DNA from: an uncultured Eubacterium sp.
GTDB lineage: Bacteria; Bacillota; Clostridia; Lachnospirales; Lachnospiraceae
Direction: 5' to 3'
DNA: 64,000 nt
NCBI GenBank assembly: GCA_947642745.1
Contig: CANRTU010000019.1
Location: forward strand, 1-64,000
Shown: positions 26,739-35,434 of the stretch, piece by piece
How positions within the stretch are numbered: the first letter of the stretch is position 1
Layout of the letters: the number at the start of each line of letters is the position of its first letter
Program-made: the position numbers and the translations under genes
Notes under the pieces: model-generated
Database searches by the model: none
Told to the model about the DNA's origin: nothing
The model's input: only the letters and a program-made list of their open reading frames with translations

Positions 26739-27287
26739 TCAGACCAGCTTTTCCAGCAGTCCTTTGTGTGGCGACGGGATAAGGCAGCTGCCTGTAATAT
26801 CACCAGAATCCGCCAGCTGGCTGACGCAGGAATCCAGCGCAGACTTTACCGCGGACACCTCTCCTGTAAACGTCAGATATCCTTTTCCTCCCAGCCCTCT
26901 GGCCACCCGGACCTCCATAAGGATAATACTGGACGCCTTCGCGGCTATATCCGCTGCCCGCACCGCAGTCAGCGCTGACATTGTCTCCAGCATACCCAGG
27001 GCCGTCACACGCACCACATCCACTGTACCTGCCAGCGCCGGCGGTACGGAAGGATGCACATTATTGATGATATGGTGGCAGATAAGGAATGTTCCCGCAA
27101 CCTGCCTGCCCTTTTCCATGGAGCTTTTCACCGCTCCCACCTGCCCGCTGACAATAATGATATATTTACCGGGACAGATGGGGGCCGCTGTCAGCAGTTC
27201 CACATCCGCGGCTTTCAGCATTTCATCCGCAGACTGTACGCCTGCCGGAATGCTTTTCAGCTCCAATAATCCAATTGACTTACCCAT
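26739..27287 (-). CDS. pduT: Microcompartment shell protein PduT (tandem BMC, Fe-S)
   Basis: 182 residues from the ATG at 27287 (AAAGGA upstream). Two BMC domains in tandem: 1-90 with SIGLLELKSIPAGVQSADEM and 92-180 with ALGMLETMSALTAVRAADI. Such proteins form pseudohexameric trimers. C38 (in APICPGKY) matches the cysteine known to bind a 4Fe-4S cluster in the central pore of PduT, so electron passage across the shell is plausible. It lies next to the Fe-S flavoprotein gene pduS, its likely partner. Confidence 0.93.
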   Translation of the reverse strand: MGKSIGLLELKSIPAGVQSADEMLKAADVELLTAAPICPGKYIIIVSGQVGAVKSSMEKGRQVAGTFLICHHIINNVHPSVPPALAGTVDVVRVTALGMLETMSALTAVRAADIAAKASSIILMEVRVARGLGGKGYLTFTGEVSAVKSALDSCVSQLADSGDITGSCLIPSPHKGLLEKLV

Positions 27288-27321
27288 ACGCAAATCCTTT
27301 CTAAACCGATTGACAGGCTGA

Positions 27322-28659
27322 TCAGGTATCACAATATTTCTGAATCATAATACTTTGTGCGCTGACAGCTGTCACTGTGCCACTGATACTGGCATGGAGA
27401 TTCGCTCCCAGCTTACCTTCCGGAATTTCCGCGATCAGATCCCCTTTTTCCACTCCGGCGCCCGGTGTTACCACCGGCCGCGCGGCCGCTCCCACATTCT
27501 GTAGCAGTGGCAGCTCCACTTTCTCATACCCGTTCCCGCCGGTGTCTTCCAAAGGCGCCTCCACATCATAGGCCGAAAGGCCCAGCTGGCGGATCAGCTT
27601 ATGTACCGGGTAGCGTTTCAGTTCCCGGAACGGCGCGGCATGCCGCGGCCTGTTACTAAGGCTGTTGCGGATTCCCTGCCCGCCCAGTACACTTTTCAGG
27701 CTTTGATTAAGTTTCCAGGGCTGAAGTTCCATCACGCAGGCGTACTCGCACAGACGGCAGCCACAGCAGAGCCAGGCGTTCACCGGAGTCTGCGCCGGAT
27801 CACACAGCTTTCCGTAAGCCGCCACACGCATCAGCTTATGGGGCTGGATACGATGCCCCAGCAGTCCTCTGGGACAGACCTCAGAACACAGGGAACACTG
27901 CATACACGCAGTGGCTGCCTGCCGCAGTGACAGTCCCGCCGGTCTTTCCAGACTGTTCAGAAGGGGATGCCCCGACGGAATCACAATCAGCCCTTTGGTT
28001 GTTTTTGTAATCACGCTCTGGGGCGTCACCAGCCTGCCCATCATGGGACCGCCGTTCACGATACGGTAATCCCCCACAGCAGGCCCGCCTGCCAGTTCCA
28101 GCGCCTCCGCCGCCGTAATCCCCAGCGGAACCCGCACGGTGGCCGGCCTGCGCACCGCTCCTGTCAGCGTCACATATTTATCAGTAACCGGACGGCCTTC
28201 TGTGGCATCCAGTATGTTCAGGGCAGTTTCCACATTGACCACCACGACGCCCACATTTACGGGTATGCCCCCTTCCGGAACAATCCGCCCTGTGACCTCG
28301 TAGACAATGACCTGCTCGTCACCCGCCGGATAAAACGCTCCCAGCAGATGCAGCCGCAGCTTTTTGTAATGCTCCAGCCGCTCACGCAAAGCCCGGACAG
28401 CGGTATGGTAATGCTCCTTGAGCGCTATCACGCCTGTCCCCGCTCCCAGATGCTCCACAATTTTATCCAGGGCTTCCAGCAGCCGCCCGGCCTGTCCGGC
28501 CATCAGCTGCTGGTCTGCCCGCAAAAGCGGTTCGCACTCCGCCCCGTTAATAATTACAGTATCTGCCCTGGCATTCAGTTTGACATGGGTGGGGAACCCT
28601 GCGCCCCCTGCGCCCACAATGCCAGCCTTTTCCGCCAGAGCCGTCAGATTTTCCCCCAT
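27322..28659 (-). CDS. pduS: Cobalamin reductase PduS (RnfC-like Fe-S flavoprotein)
   Basis: 445 residues from the ATG at 28659, chosen for the GGAGGTG site; a longer ORF start would lie inside pduP. The Gly-rich GIVGAGGAGFPTHVKL near the N-terminus, a SLBB-like middle and two 4Fe-4S motifs (CMQCSLCSEVCPRG and CCGCRLCEYACVME) fit PduS. The C-terminal part carries the RnfC-type barrel-sandwich segment. It reduces cob(III)alamin to feed the adenosyltransferase PduO inside the compartment. Confidence 0.93.
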   Translation of the reverse strand: MGENLTALAEKAGIVGAGGAGFPTHVKLNARADTVIINGAECEPLLRADQQLMAGQAGRLLEALDKIVEHLGAGTGVIALKEHYHTAVRALRERLEHYKKLRLHLLGAFYPAGDEQVIVYEVTGRIVPEGGIPVNVGVVVVNVETALNILDATEGRPVTDKYVTLTGAVRRPATVRVPLGITAAEALELAGGPAVGDYRIVNGGPMMGRLVTPQSVITKTTKGLIVIPSGHPLLNSLERPAGLSLRQAATACMQCSLCSEVCPRGLLGHRIQPHKLMRVAAYGKLCDPAQTPVNAWLCCGCRLCEYACVMELQPWKLNQSLKSVLGGQGIRNSLSNRPRHAAPFRELKRYPVHKLIRQLGLSAYDVEAPLEDTGGNGYEKVELPLLQNVGAAARPVVTPGAGVEKGDLIAEIPEGKLGANLHASISGTVTAVSAQSIMIQKYCDT

Positions 28660-28673
28660 AGGACACCTCCCAG

Positions 28674-30089
28674 TCAGCGTACATCCATTCCTCCCACCAG
28701 CACGCATCTGCGCCGTCTTGCGAAGGATCTGGCAGACGTCAGTCCCTCTCCGGTAGGTCCCGCAATGGTAAATGTAGTATAGCCTTCGCCGCCCACGCCA
28801 ATGCCCGCATAGGAAGGACCATTTTTCACAAATATCGTGGTCTGGATCAGCCTGGCCATTTTAGTCAGCTTATCCACATTACGGGAATGCATCATGGCTG
28901 TATGGCGGTTGCCATGTTCCACACGGATGGCCATGGCAATGCCCGCATCCACATCCGGTACCCGTACAACCGGCAGGACGGGCATCATCAGCTCCACCTG
29001 TACGAACGGATGATCCTCGCTGGTCTGTACCAGAATGACTCTCACATCCTCTTCCACCAGAACCCCTGCCCGTTCCAGAATGTAGTTTGCGCTTTTGCCT
29101 ACGAATTCCGTAACCGGACTCCTGCCGTTCTCCTGTACCAGCATTTTCACCAGCCGGTCAGTGACCGCCTGGTCCTTTATCTCAAAGGCGCCGTTCTTTT
29201 TCATATTAAAAATCAGAAAATCCGCTGCCGAATCCACCACGATCACCTCTTTTTCCGCAATACACGGCAGATTGTTGTCAAAGCAGCAGCCGTCGATAAT
29301 ATCCTTTGCGGCTTTCTCAATATCCGCCGTCTCATCCACTACCACCGGCGGATTTCCCGCACCTGCGCCAATGGCTTTTTTGCCGCTGGAAAGCACGGTC
29401 TTTACGATTCCGGGACCCCCGGTAGCCACCAGCATCCGTATGAGCGGATGATTCATCATGGCATTCGTATTCTCAACCGAAGGCCTGGATACCGTAACTA
29501 CCAGATTCGGCGGTGCGCCGGCCTCTGCCAGCACCCGGTTAATCAGCCGGATCAGATACAGCGAGACGTTTTTTGCCCTTGGATGCGGGCTGAATACCAC
29601 ACTGTTGCCTGCGGCCAGCATTCCAATGGAATTACATATCATCGTTTCTGTAGGGTTTGTAGTAGGCGTCACCGCCCCGATCACCCCAAACGGAGAATAC
29701 TCCACCAGCGTCAGGCCGTCGTCTCCTGTCACTGCATCCGTGGTCAGATCTTCTATACCGGGCGTTTTCGTTGCCGCAAGCCGGTTTTTAATCAGCTTGT
29801 GCTCATAGATTCCCATTCCGGTCTCTTCCACGCACTGATGGGAAATATATTCCAGATTCTCCTGATCCAGCACCACATTGCGGATCGCCTGTACATAAGC
29901 CGCCCGGTCATGCATGGTACAGTTTAAATATTCCCGCTGTGCGGCGGCGGCAGCCTCCACTGCGTCGTCCATATTCTCAAAGATGCCCCCGCCTTCGCAT
30001 ACTGTTTCCGCCTGCGGAACGTAAGTATGGTCCAGCCGGTCCAGAACCGCATTTACGATGCCCGCCACTACACGTTCGTCAATATTCAT
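28674..30089 (-). CDS. pduP: CoA-acylating propionaldehyde dehydrogenase PduP
   Basis: A 471-residue aldehyde dehydrogenase that turns propionaldehyde plus CoA and NAD into propionyl-CoA. The amphipathic N-terminus (VVAGIVNAVLDRL, about 7-19) is a typical encapsulation peptide. The catalytic Cys is C276 in NNLPCIAEKE. The nucleotide-binding GAGNPPVVVD and GAVTPTTNPT segments are conserved. AAGGAGGG precedes the ATG, which overlaps the end of pduO by 11 bp. Confidence 0.95.
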   Translation of the reverse strand: MNIDERVVAGIVNAVLDRLDHTYVPQAETVCEGGGIFENMDDAVEAAAAAQREYLNCTMHDRAAYVQAIRNVVLDQENLEYISHQCVEETGMGIYEHKLIKNRLAATKTPGIEDLTTDAVTGDDGLTLVEYSPFGVIGAVTPTTNPTETMICNSIGMLAAGNSVVFSPHPRAKNVSLYLIRLINRVLAEAGAPPNLVVTVSRPSVENTNAMMNHPLIRMLVATGGPGIVKTVLSSGKKAIGAGAGNPPVVVDETADIEKAAKDIIDGCCFDNNLPCIAEKEVIVVDSAADFLIFNMKKNGAFEIKDQAVTDRLVKMLVQENGRSPVTEFVGKSANYILERAGVLVEEDVRVILVQTSEDHPFVQVELMMPVLPVVRVPDVDAGIAMAIRVEHGNRHTAMMHSRNVDKLTKMARLIQTTIFVKNGPSYAGIGVGGEGYTTFTIAGPTGEGLTSARSFARRRRCVLVGGMDVR

Positions 30090-31086
30090 CGCTTTCCCTC
30101 CTTAAAACAGACATTGCATAACGCGCAATCTCCATATCCTGTTCTACCGTCCCGCCGGATACGCCGATACCTCCCACGACCCGGCCGTCACATATATAGG
30201 GAAAACCGCCCCCGAACAGTATGACCTTTCCAGGCGCCGCATTTCCGATCCCGTACAGGGGACCATCCGGCCGTGCCGCAGCTCCCAGCTCATGGGTCGG
30301 CATATGGAACGCATTAGCGGTATAAGCCTTGCCGGTCGACACTTCCACACTGCCTGGAAGCGCACCTTCCATACGCTCCAGCAACAGCAGGTTTCCCCCG
30401 CTGTCCACAGCGGAAAACACGATCGCAGCGCCAATCTGGCGTGCTTTTTCCCCAGCCCTGTCCGCCATGTATCTCAATACCCGCATGGATAGCGGAGGCA
30501 GAACATTTCCCTGACCTGCCAGCGCATCCTTTACCATATCTGTTACTTTTTCTTTCATCTGCGTCCAGGCCACAGTCTCTTCCTGGAGACGGGCCATGGC
30601 ATAAATCGCATCTGACAGACGGTTAACATAGCGCATCAGCTCTTCCCGCACCGGACGGCCTGCCGAAAGCTCCACCAGACGCCGTTCCGCACGCCGCACA
30701 ATCGTCCGGGCCACATGCAGGGCCGAAGACGCCTGATCCACACCGGGAATTACAAAATGGGTCATCTTTCCCGTAGTCTCTGTACACGTATCCACCACCC
30801 GCTCCAGAAACGCCACATCCTCTGCGGAAATCAGATCCTTCATTTTAGAAGCGCTCCCGCTGTCACTGGCCAGCTCCGCCCCCAGGGAAAACAGCCTCCC
30901 CTGGATCTGGTACACAGTGGAACGGATATACTCCTGGCATGTGCCGCAGCGGGCCAGTCCCAGCATGGAATTGGCCTCATCAATGGTGCCGTAACACTCT
31001 ACCTGAAGATCTGATTTGCTGATCCTTGTTCCGCCTGCCAGGCTGGTCTGGCCCTTATCGCCGGTTTTTGTATACAAATTCGCCAT
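30079..31086 (-). CDS. pduO: PduO: ATP:cob(I)alamin adenosyltransferase fused to GlcG/HbpS-like domain
   Basis: 335 residues. The N-terminal domain (about 1-185) is the PduO-type adenosyltransferase with the ATP loop TKTGDKGQTSLAGG and VRTIVRRAERRLVEL. The C-terminal domain (about 195-335) is the DUF336/GlcG-like module seen in full-length PduO, with GGGFPYICDGRVVGGIGVSGG. It makes adenosylcobalamin for the diol dehydratase. The start overlaps the pduN stop. Confidence 0.95.
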   Translation of the reverse strand: MANLYTKTGDKGQTSLAGGTRISKSDLQVECYGTIDEANSMLGLARCGTCQEYIRSTVYQIQGRLFSLGAELASDSGSASKMKDLISAEDVAFLERVVDTCTETTGKMTHFVIPGVDQASSALHVARTIVRRAERRLVELSAGRPVREELMRYVNRLSDAIYAMARLQEETVAWTQMKEKVTDMVKDALAGQGNVLPPLSMRVLRYMADRAGEKARQIGAAIVFSAVDSGGNLLLLERMEGALPGSVEVSTGKAYTANAFHMPTHELGAAARPDGPLYGIGNAAPGKVILFGGGFPYICDGRVVGGIGVSGGTVEQDMEIARYAMSVLRRESDEY

Positions 31087-31352
31087 CAGCTCACCTCCAC
31101 CGTATCTACGATACCCACAATGGACGTATCCACCGGGGCCTGGCCATTATCAAACACATAGCGGGCGGAACTGCCCTTACAGACAATTACAATTTCACCC
31201 GTACCGGCCCCTACAGAATCCACGGCAATTTCGGTCGTCCCTTCCCGCTCCAGACGTTCGGTCAGTTTTTCAACCATCAGAAGCTTCATTCCAGTCAGAT
31301 TCTCGTTTTTGCTGGTAGAAACTACCGTTCCAATTACTCTTCCCAGATACAT
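31086..31352 (-). CDS. pduN: Microcompartment vertex protein PduN (EutN/CcmL)
   Basis: An 88-residue pentameric vertex protein. MYLGRVIGTVVSTSKNENLTGMKLL and the later DSVGAGTGEIVIVCKGSSAR, with D-x-x-I-VGIVD at the end, are standard for EutN/CcmL/PduN. Pentamers close the twelve corners of the shell. One gene per operon is normal. Confidence 0.95.
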   Translation of the reverse strand: MYLGRVIGTVVSTSKNENLTGMKLLMVEKLTERLEREGTTEIAVDSVGAGTGEIVIVCKGSSARYVFDNGQAPVDTSIVGIVDTVEVS

Positions 31353-31377
31353 AATATATTTTCACCTGCCTCATCAA

Positions 31378-32238
31378 TCAGTCTGCTTCAGTTTCTATGC
31401 AGATGTGCCGCCTGCGGGCCTCATCCAGCGCCAGCTGGGTAACAATTGTCCGCCCGGGAACCACAATGACAGCCCCGTCGGGATAAGACTTTATATGCTT
31501 TGCGCCAAATACCCGGCCTTCCAGCGCCGCACGGAACTTTCCGGAAACTGTCCGCTGCGAAAAAGCGCCCGGGGACTTTGTTTCCATCCTGCCCGCAGCA
31601 TCTGGTTCTGGTCTGGCAGGCGCCTGTACCGTCATAAAATCCGTAACCGCTTTTAGCGCCGCCTTCCCCAGCTGGTCTGATGTGGTAAGCACTGCGCCAT
31701 AGTCCCTCAGCGTCTCTTTGTTTTTTAACAGCTTTTCCCTAAGGGCCGGCGTCATTCGAAACCCTCCTTGTATACGCCCGGGATTGTCCGGACAGCAGCC
31801 GTCCACAGCCACCACCACATTTTTCCCACACATCAGACTGTCCAGTATTATGGCCGCAGCCGGAGTATCCGCCATGCATGCGGCCACATGTGCCGCTGTA
31901 TTTACGGTCATGGCAGGAACCAGAACTGTATCATACCGGGCAGTCAGTATTTCCGGCGGCTCCGGGGGCTTTCCGATCCAGAATTCTTCCGGCTCCAGCG
32001 CCAGACGTACCGCCTGTGTGTCCAGTATTTCTGCGGCGCTGCGGCTTAAAAGCACCCGGTAGGAAAATCCTTCCTGAAGACGCAGCATACGCAGGCTCTC
32101 CAGCCCTGCTTCCAGCCCCATATCCGAACCGGTACAGACTACCAGCGCCCGTTTCTGCCGTTCCAGAAGTTTTTGTATCACCCGCTCAGCAAGTATCTGC
32201 GCCATGATTCCGTGAACATTGTATTGCTGCTTTCCCAA
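31378..32238 (-). CDS. Flavoprotein-like protein in the PduM position
   Basis: About 286 residues from a TTG at 32238, which has GGAGG 8 bases upstream; an overlapping GTG at 32247 abuts that site. The N-terminal 180 residues read as a flavoprotein fold (PAMTVNTAAHVAACMADTPAAAIILDSLMCGKNVVVAVDGC). The last 60 residues (AKHIKSYPDGAVIVVPGRTIVTQLALDEARRR) resemble the end of PduM, a structural protein needed for compartment assembly. It occupies the PduM slot between pduL and pduN. A fused form of this kind is not what Salmonella has. Substrate and redox role are unknown. Confidence 0.65.
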   Translation of the reverse strand: MGKQQYNVHGIMAQILAERVIQKLLERQKRALVVCTGSDMGLEAGLESLRMLRLQEGFSYRVLLSRSAAEILDTQAVRLALEPEEFWIGKPPEPPEILTARYDTVLVPAMTVNTAAHVAACMADTPAAAIILDSLMCGKNVVVAVDGCCPDNPGRIQGGFRMTPALREKLLKNKETLRDYGAVLTTSDQLGKAALKAVTDFMTVQAPARPEPDAAGRMETKSPGAFSQRTVSGKFRAALEGRVFGAKHIKSYPDGAVIVVPGRTIVTQLALDEARRRHICIETEAD

Positions 32239-32251
32239 CGCCCTCACCTCC

Positions 32252-33079
32252 TCAGGCGGTACATTTCATGGCAATCCCCAGGGGCGTCACCAGAAGCGGC
32301 GCCACCGGCTTTACCACAGGAGTACCCAGATATTTTTCAAATACAGACTCAAACTGGTTAAAACAGCATGCTCCGCCTGCCACATAAACAGTGTCCACAG
32401 GGTATTCTTCCAGACTCCGTTTCACAATCGCAGCCATCTTTTCCACCACCGGCTTTATAATCGGAAATACATCTTCCTCCCTGGCCGGATCACGTTTTAT
32501 CAGTTCCGCTTCCTGTATGCTGTATCCGTAAAACCCCGCCAGCACCAGCGTCATATGGGTGCCGCCTGTGGGCTCGTCCGCTGTATATATGACTTTTCCG
32601 TTTTCCAGAATACTGATTCCTGTCGTTCCTCCGCCTACGTCTACCACCGCACCGTCTGTAATGCCAAGTACGGCAGCGGCCGCCGTAGGTTCATCTACAA
32701 TTCCGGTCAGCCGGAAACCGGCCGACTCCGCCACATTGCCAATAGCTTTTATATTGCCTTCCAGAATGCCCGGCGGAATTGCGCAGGCTCCCGCATCCAG
32801 TGGTTCGCCCAGCAGTTCTTCCAGCTGGTCTTTGAGTTTTGTCACAGCCTGCACGGCTCCTATATAATCCACCACAATGCCGTCCCGGACTACTGTGGAA
32901 GGATATGTGGCGCCGGCCACCGGCTGGTCTTTTTCATCCACCACTGCCAGGACAATGTTTGCGGTGCCCAGATCCACTCCCGTGCGCAGTGTGCCTTCCC
33001 AGTCCTTTTTTCCACCGTCTTTGATCAGACGTTCAAATTCCAGCAGCGTCTCATTGCACTGCGTTATATTACAACCCAT
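32252..33079 (-). CDS. eutJ: EutJ-like Hsp70-family chaperone of the microcompartment
   Basis: 275 residues from the ATG at 33079 (GGAGG 8 bases upstream). It is an actin/Hsp70-type ATPase fold with phosphate-1 TGVDLGTANIVLAVVDE, phosphate-2 VVDVGGGTTGISIL and adenosine-type VYVAGGACCF. EutJ is typical of ethanolamine compartments and is thought to help enzyme loading or assembly. Here it sits in a propanediol operon between pduL and the flavoprotein gene. It is much smaller than the reactivase PduG, which is also present. Confidence 0.85.
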   Translation of the reverse strand: MGCNITQCNETLLEFERLIKDGGKKDWEGTLRTGVDLGTANIVLAVVDEKDQPVAGATYPSTVVRDGIVVDYIGAVQAVTKLKDQLEELLGEPLDAGACAIPPGILEGNIKAIGNVAESAGFRLTGIVDEPTAAAAVLGITDGAVVDVGGGTTGISILENGKVIYTADEPTGGTHMTLVLAGFYGYSIQEAELIKRDPAREEDVFPIIKPVVEKMAAIVKRSLEEYPVDTVYVAGGACCFNQFESVFEKYLGTPVVKPVAPLLVTPLGIAMKCTA

Positions 33080-33099
33080 ATGCGCTTCCTCCACTGCCT

Positions 33100-33747
33100 T
33101 TAATCCGCAATGACAGATACCCGGTCTCCATTTTTTATGCCCAGGGCATTAGCTTCTTCCACGTCAATATGCATCTCAGGCGCAAAATTTTCAGAAACCC
33201 GCAGCAGTACATTGTTCAGCACTGCGCTTCTCTGGCCCTTTGTTTCTACCCGGACAATCTGACTGTCATGTACGCCCATATGTTCTGCGGTTGCCGGGTC
33301 CAGATGAATATGGCGTAAAGCGGCGATCACTCCCCGCTTCAGCTCCACTTCCCCTTTCGGACCAAGCACTTTTATGCCCGGTGTTCCCTCCAGCTTACCG
33401 GATTCCCGGACAGGAGGGTATACGCCAAGCACAAAACTGTCTCCTATGGAAATTTCCACCTGGGATTCATTGCGCAGAGGGCCAAGCACACGTACACGTT
33501 TCAGCGTACCTTCCGGTCCCAGCAGCGTCACCGTCTCTGCGGCGGCAAATTGTCCTGGCTGCAGATCTTTTACCGGTGTCAGACTGCTGCCGGGCCCGAA
33601 CAGGATATCCATATCTGCCCGGTTCAGATGAATATGGCGGTTGGAAATGCCCACGGGAACGGAACGCTCCCATCTTAGCAATTCTTCCACCACCAGCCTC
33701 ACCACAAGGCGCAGGAACTCTTCCTGCGTGTATTGGCTTTTCTCCAC
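33100..33747 (-). CDS. pduL: Phosphate propanoyltransferase PduL
   Basis: 215 residues from a GTG start at 33747 (GAGGAG upstream). The N-terminal helix (EEFLRLVVRLVVEELLRW) looks like an encapsulation peptide. Zinc-ligand motifs VPVGISNRHIHL and AALRHIHLDPATAEHMG mark the PduL fold, which is unrelated to Pta. It converts propionyl-CoA to propionyl phosphate and recycles CoA in the lumen. No pduW kinase gene follows, so another acetate-type kinase must finish the path. Confidence 0.95.
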   Translation of the reverse strand: MEKSQYTQEEFLRLVVRLVVEELLRWERSVPVGISNRHIHLNRADMDILFGPGSSLTPVKDLQPGQFAAAETVTLLGPEGTLKRVRVLGPLRNESQVEISIGDSFVLGVYPPVRESGKLEGTPGIKVLGPKGEVELKRGVIAALRHIHLDPATAEHMGVHDSQIVRVETKGQRSAVLNNVLLRVSENFAPEMHIDVEEANALGIKNGDRVSVIAD

Positions 33748-33762
33748 GAATTATCTCTCCTC

Positions 33763-34038
33763 TCACAGATTCTTAGGCAGGATTTTCTCCACATCTGTGT
33801 GCGGTCTTGGAATCACGTGCTGTGATACAATCTCACCTACTTTTTCCGCGGCGGCCGCACCGGCATCCACGGATGCCTTGACAGCGCCCACATCGCCACG
33901 GACCATAACCGTCACCAGTCCGGAACCAATTTTTTCATATCCGATCAGCGTCACATTCGCTGATTTTGTCATGGCATCGGCGGCTTCAACCGCTCCCACA
34001 AGGCCCTTTGTCTCAATCATGCCAAGAGCTTCTCCCAT
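33763..34038 (-). CDS. pduJ: Microcompartment shell hexamer PduJ
   Basis: A 91-residue single BMC-domain protein, [27 protein letters not shown]... with [21 protein letters not shown] and the conserved end [15 protein letters not shown]. It is nearly the same as the 92-residue protein at 41123. By position after pduK this is the pduJ copy. It forms flat hexagonal facets with a central pore for diol. Confidence 0.94.
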   Translation of the reverse strand: MGEALGMIETKGLVGAVEAADAMTKSANVTLIGYEKIGSGLVTVMVRGDVGAVKASVDAGAAAAEKVGEIVSQHVIPRPHTDVEKILPKNL

Positions 34039-34050
34039 AACGATTTCCTC

Positions 34051-35067
34051 CTATCTGTCCTGTTCTGTAGTCTCATGCTTATTGCTGCGTCTGCCTCCCT
34101 TACGCCCTTTTGGGGCCGCTGTCCGTCTGACCGGCCTTGCCGCCGCAGGCGTCCGGGATTTCCGCTCTTTTGCAGCTTCCCCCTCTTCCGTCTCCGGATG
34201 ATCCGGATCGGGTGTCTGCCCTTCCAGCGTGTCCACAGACATTTCTTCCAGCCCTTCCGGCACCGGAGCTTCTGTTATGTCCAAAGACGGTTCTGTGCCT
34301 GAAGGCAACCCTGCTTTCTCTTCCGGTGCGTCCACGTCTGACAATGCTGTTACATCCGTTTTCGTTTCAGATGCGTCCACATCCGCCGGAATGGATGATC
34401 CTGCTTTCTTTCCGGAAGCTTTCATATCCGCAGACGGGGATGACTCTGTCTGTGTCTGCGCTCCTTCTCCTTCCGTCGCCGGGAATGCTTCTGTCTGCGT
34501 TTCCGTTGCTCCCCCGTACGCCGCCGGGAATGCTTCTGTCTGTATTTCTGTTGTTTTCTCATCCGCGGGCACAGACGCTTCTGTCTGCGTTTCTGTTGTT
34601 TTCTCATTTGCGGATACAGACGCTTCTGTCTGCGTTTCTGTTGTTTTCTCATCTGCGGGCAGGGATGTCTCTGTATCTGCCGGTGCTGGTACTGGTGTGT
34701 CTGTCAGTTCCTCTTTTGCCGCTGCCGGATGTTCCGGCGGAGTGGGAGGCTCTGGCATATCCGGCCCTTCCGGCGGCCACGACCCTATAGTATCCGGATT
34801 ACGCACCAGCATGTCAAGTCCGGCGGAAGGACGGGGAATGACTCTGGTACTTACTACCCGGTTTACCCTGGCTGCCGCCATTTTCGCCGCGTCCACAGCG
34901 GCTTTCACTGCCCCCACGCCTCCCTGGATTTTTATGGTGATCCAGCCTCCGCCCTTTGTCAGCTCATAACCGATTAGTTCCACGCTGGCAGATTTTACGG
35001 CTGCGTCCGCTGCCTCAATGCCGGCCGCCAGACCTTCCGTCTCTATCAGTCCTAAACTCTGCTTCAT
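34051..35067 (-). CDS. pduK: Shell protein PduK-like: BMC domain with repeat linker and basic tail
   Basis: 338 residues. A standard BMC domain covers 1-88 (LGLIETEGLAAGIEAADAAVKSA ... VIPRPSAGLD). A Pro-rich hinge (90-130) leads to five imperfect 15-residue repeats (136-210) of the type PADEKTTETQTEAS, then an acidic Ser/Thr/Asp stretch. The last 40 residues are strongly basic (ERKSRTPAAARPVRR... KGRKGGRR). PduK in enterics has a short Cys-bearing extension; here Cys is absent. The basic tail could bind nucleic acid or acidic enzyme surfaces, as suggested for EutK, which is inference. Confidence 0.82.
   Translation of the reverse strand: MKQSLGLIETEGLAAGIEAADAAVKSASVELIGYELTKGGGWITIKIQGGVGAVKAAVDAAKMAAARVNRVVSTRVIPRPSAGLDMLVRNPDTIGSWPPEGPDMPEPPTPPEHPAAAKEELTDTPVPAPADTETSLPADEKTTETQTEASVSANEKTTETQTEASVPADEKTTEIQTEAFPAAYGGATETQTEAFPATEGEGAQTQTESSPSADMKASGKKAGSSIPADVDASETKTDVTALSDVDAPEEKAGLPSGTEPSLDITEAPVPEGLEEMSVDTLEGQTPDPDHPETEEGEAAKERKSRTPAAARPVRRTAAPKGRKGGRRSNKHETTEQDR
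34438..34662 (-). repeat. 45-bp tandem repeats inside the pduK-like gene
   Basis: Five imperfect in-frame units encode 15-residue repeats built around TETQTEA. The first two differ by only a few residues and the last two are more decayed. Repeat number could vary between strains by slippage or recombination without a frameshift. Confidence 0.8.
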
Positions 35068-35071
35068 GCCC

Positions 35072-35434
35072 TCACCTCCCTTCCAGCGGCTTTAGCGGCA
35101 GTTTTTTCACCAGCCGTGCCGCATTGGCTCCAAGGATACGCACCTGTTCCTGTAACCGGACCGGAATCCGGTACAGCGGACGGTTCCGGTCCATTTTTGA
35201 AATCTGCAGCGCCGCAGTCTGTCCGTCCATTCCCACACCCACACCCAGACGGGAAGCCCGGGCGCCTTCCCAGGCCAGCTCCGGAGCGTCCCCGTCTGTC
35301 TGTGTCCGTATATCCCAGGGAATCCCCTCTTCCTCCAGCCCGTAAAGCAGCTGTTGTAATGCAGGCTCCGGCACCTCCAGTCTGCGTACCACAGTTACTG
35401 TGGGTTTCGTCATTGTGATCCGGTCTGTATTCAT
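35072..35434 (-). CDS. pduH: Diol dehydratase reactivase small subunit PduH
   Basis: A 120-residue subunit. It pairs with PduG to swap damaged cobalamin out of the dehydratase. The sequence TVVRRLEVPEPALQQLLYGLEEEGIPW and the GVGVGMDGQTAALQISKMDRNRPLY region fit the DdrB/PduH fold. It overlaps the pduG stop by 4 bp and ends 4 bp before pduK. Confidence 0.93.
   Translation of the reverse strand: MNTDRITMTKPTVTVVRRLEVPEPALQQLLYGLEEEGIPWDIRTQTDGDAPELAWEGARASRLGVGVGMDGQTAALQISKMDRNRPLYRIPVRLQEQVRILGANAARLVKKLPLKPLEGR

Noticed and set aside
28887-29927. 346-residue plus-strand ORF
   Set aside because: Antisense shadow of pduP with His/Arg-rich nonsense composition.
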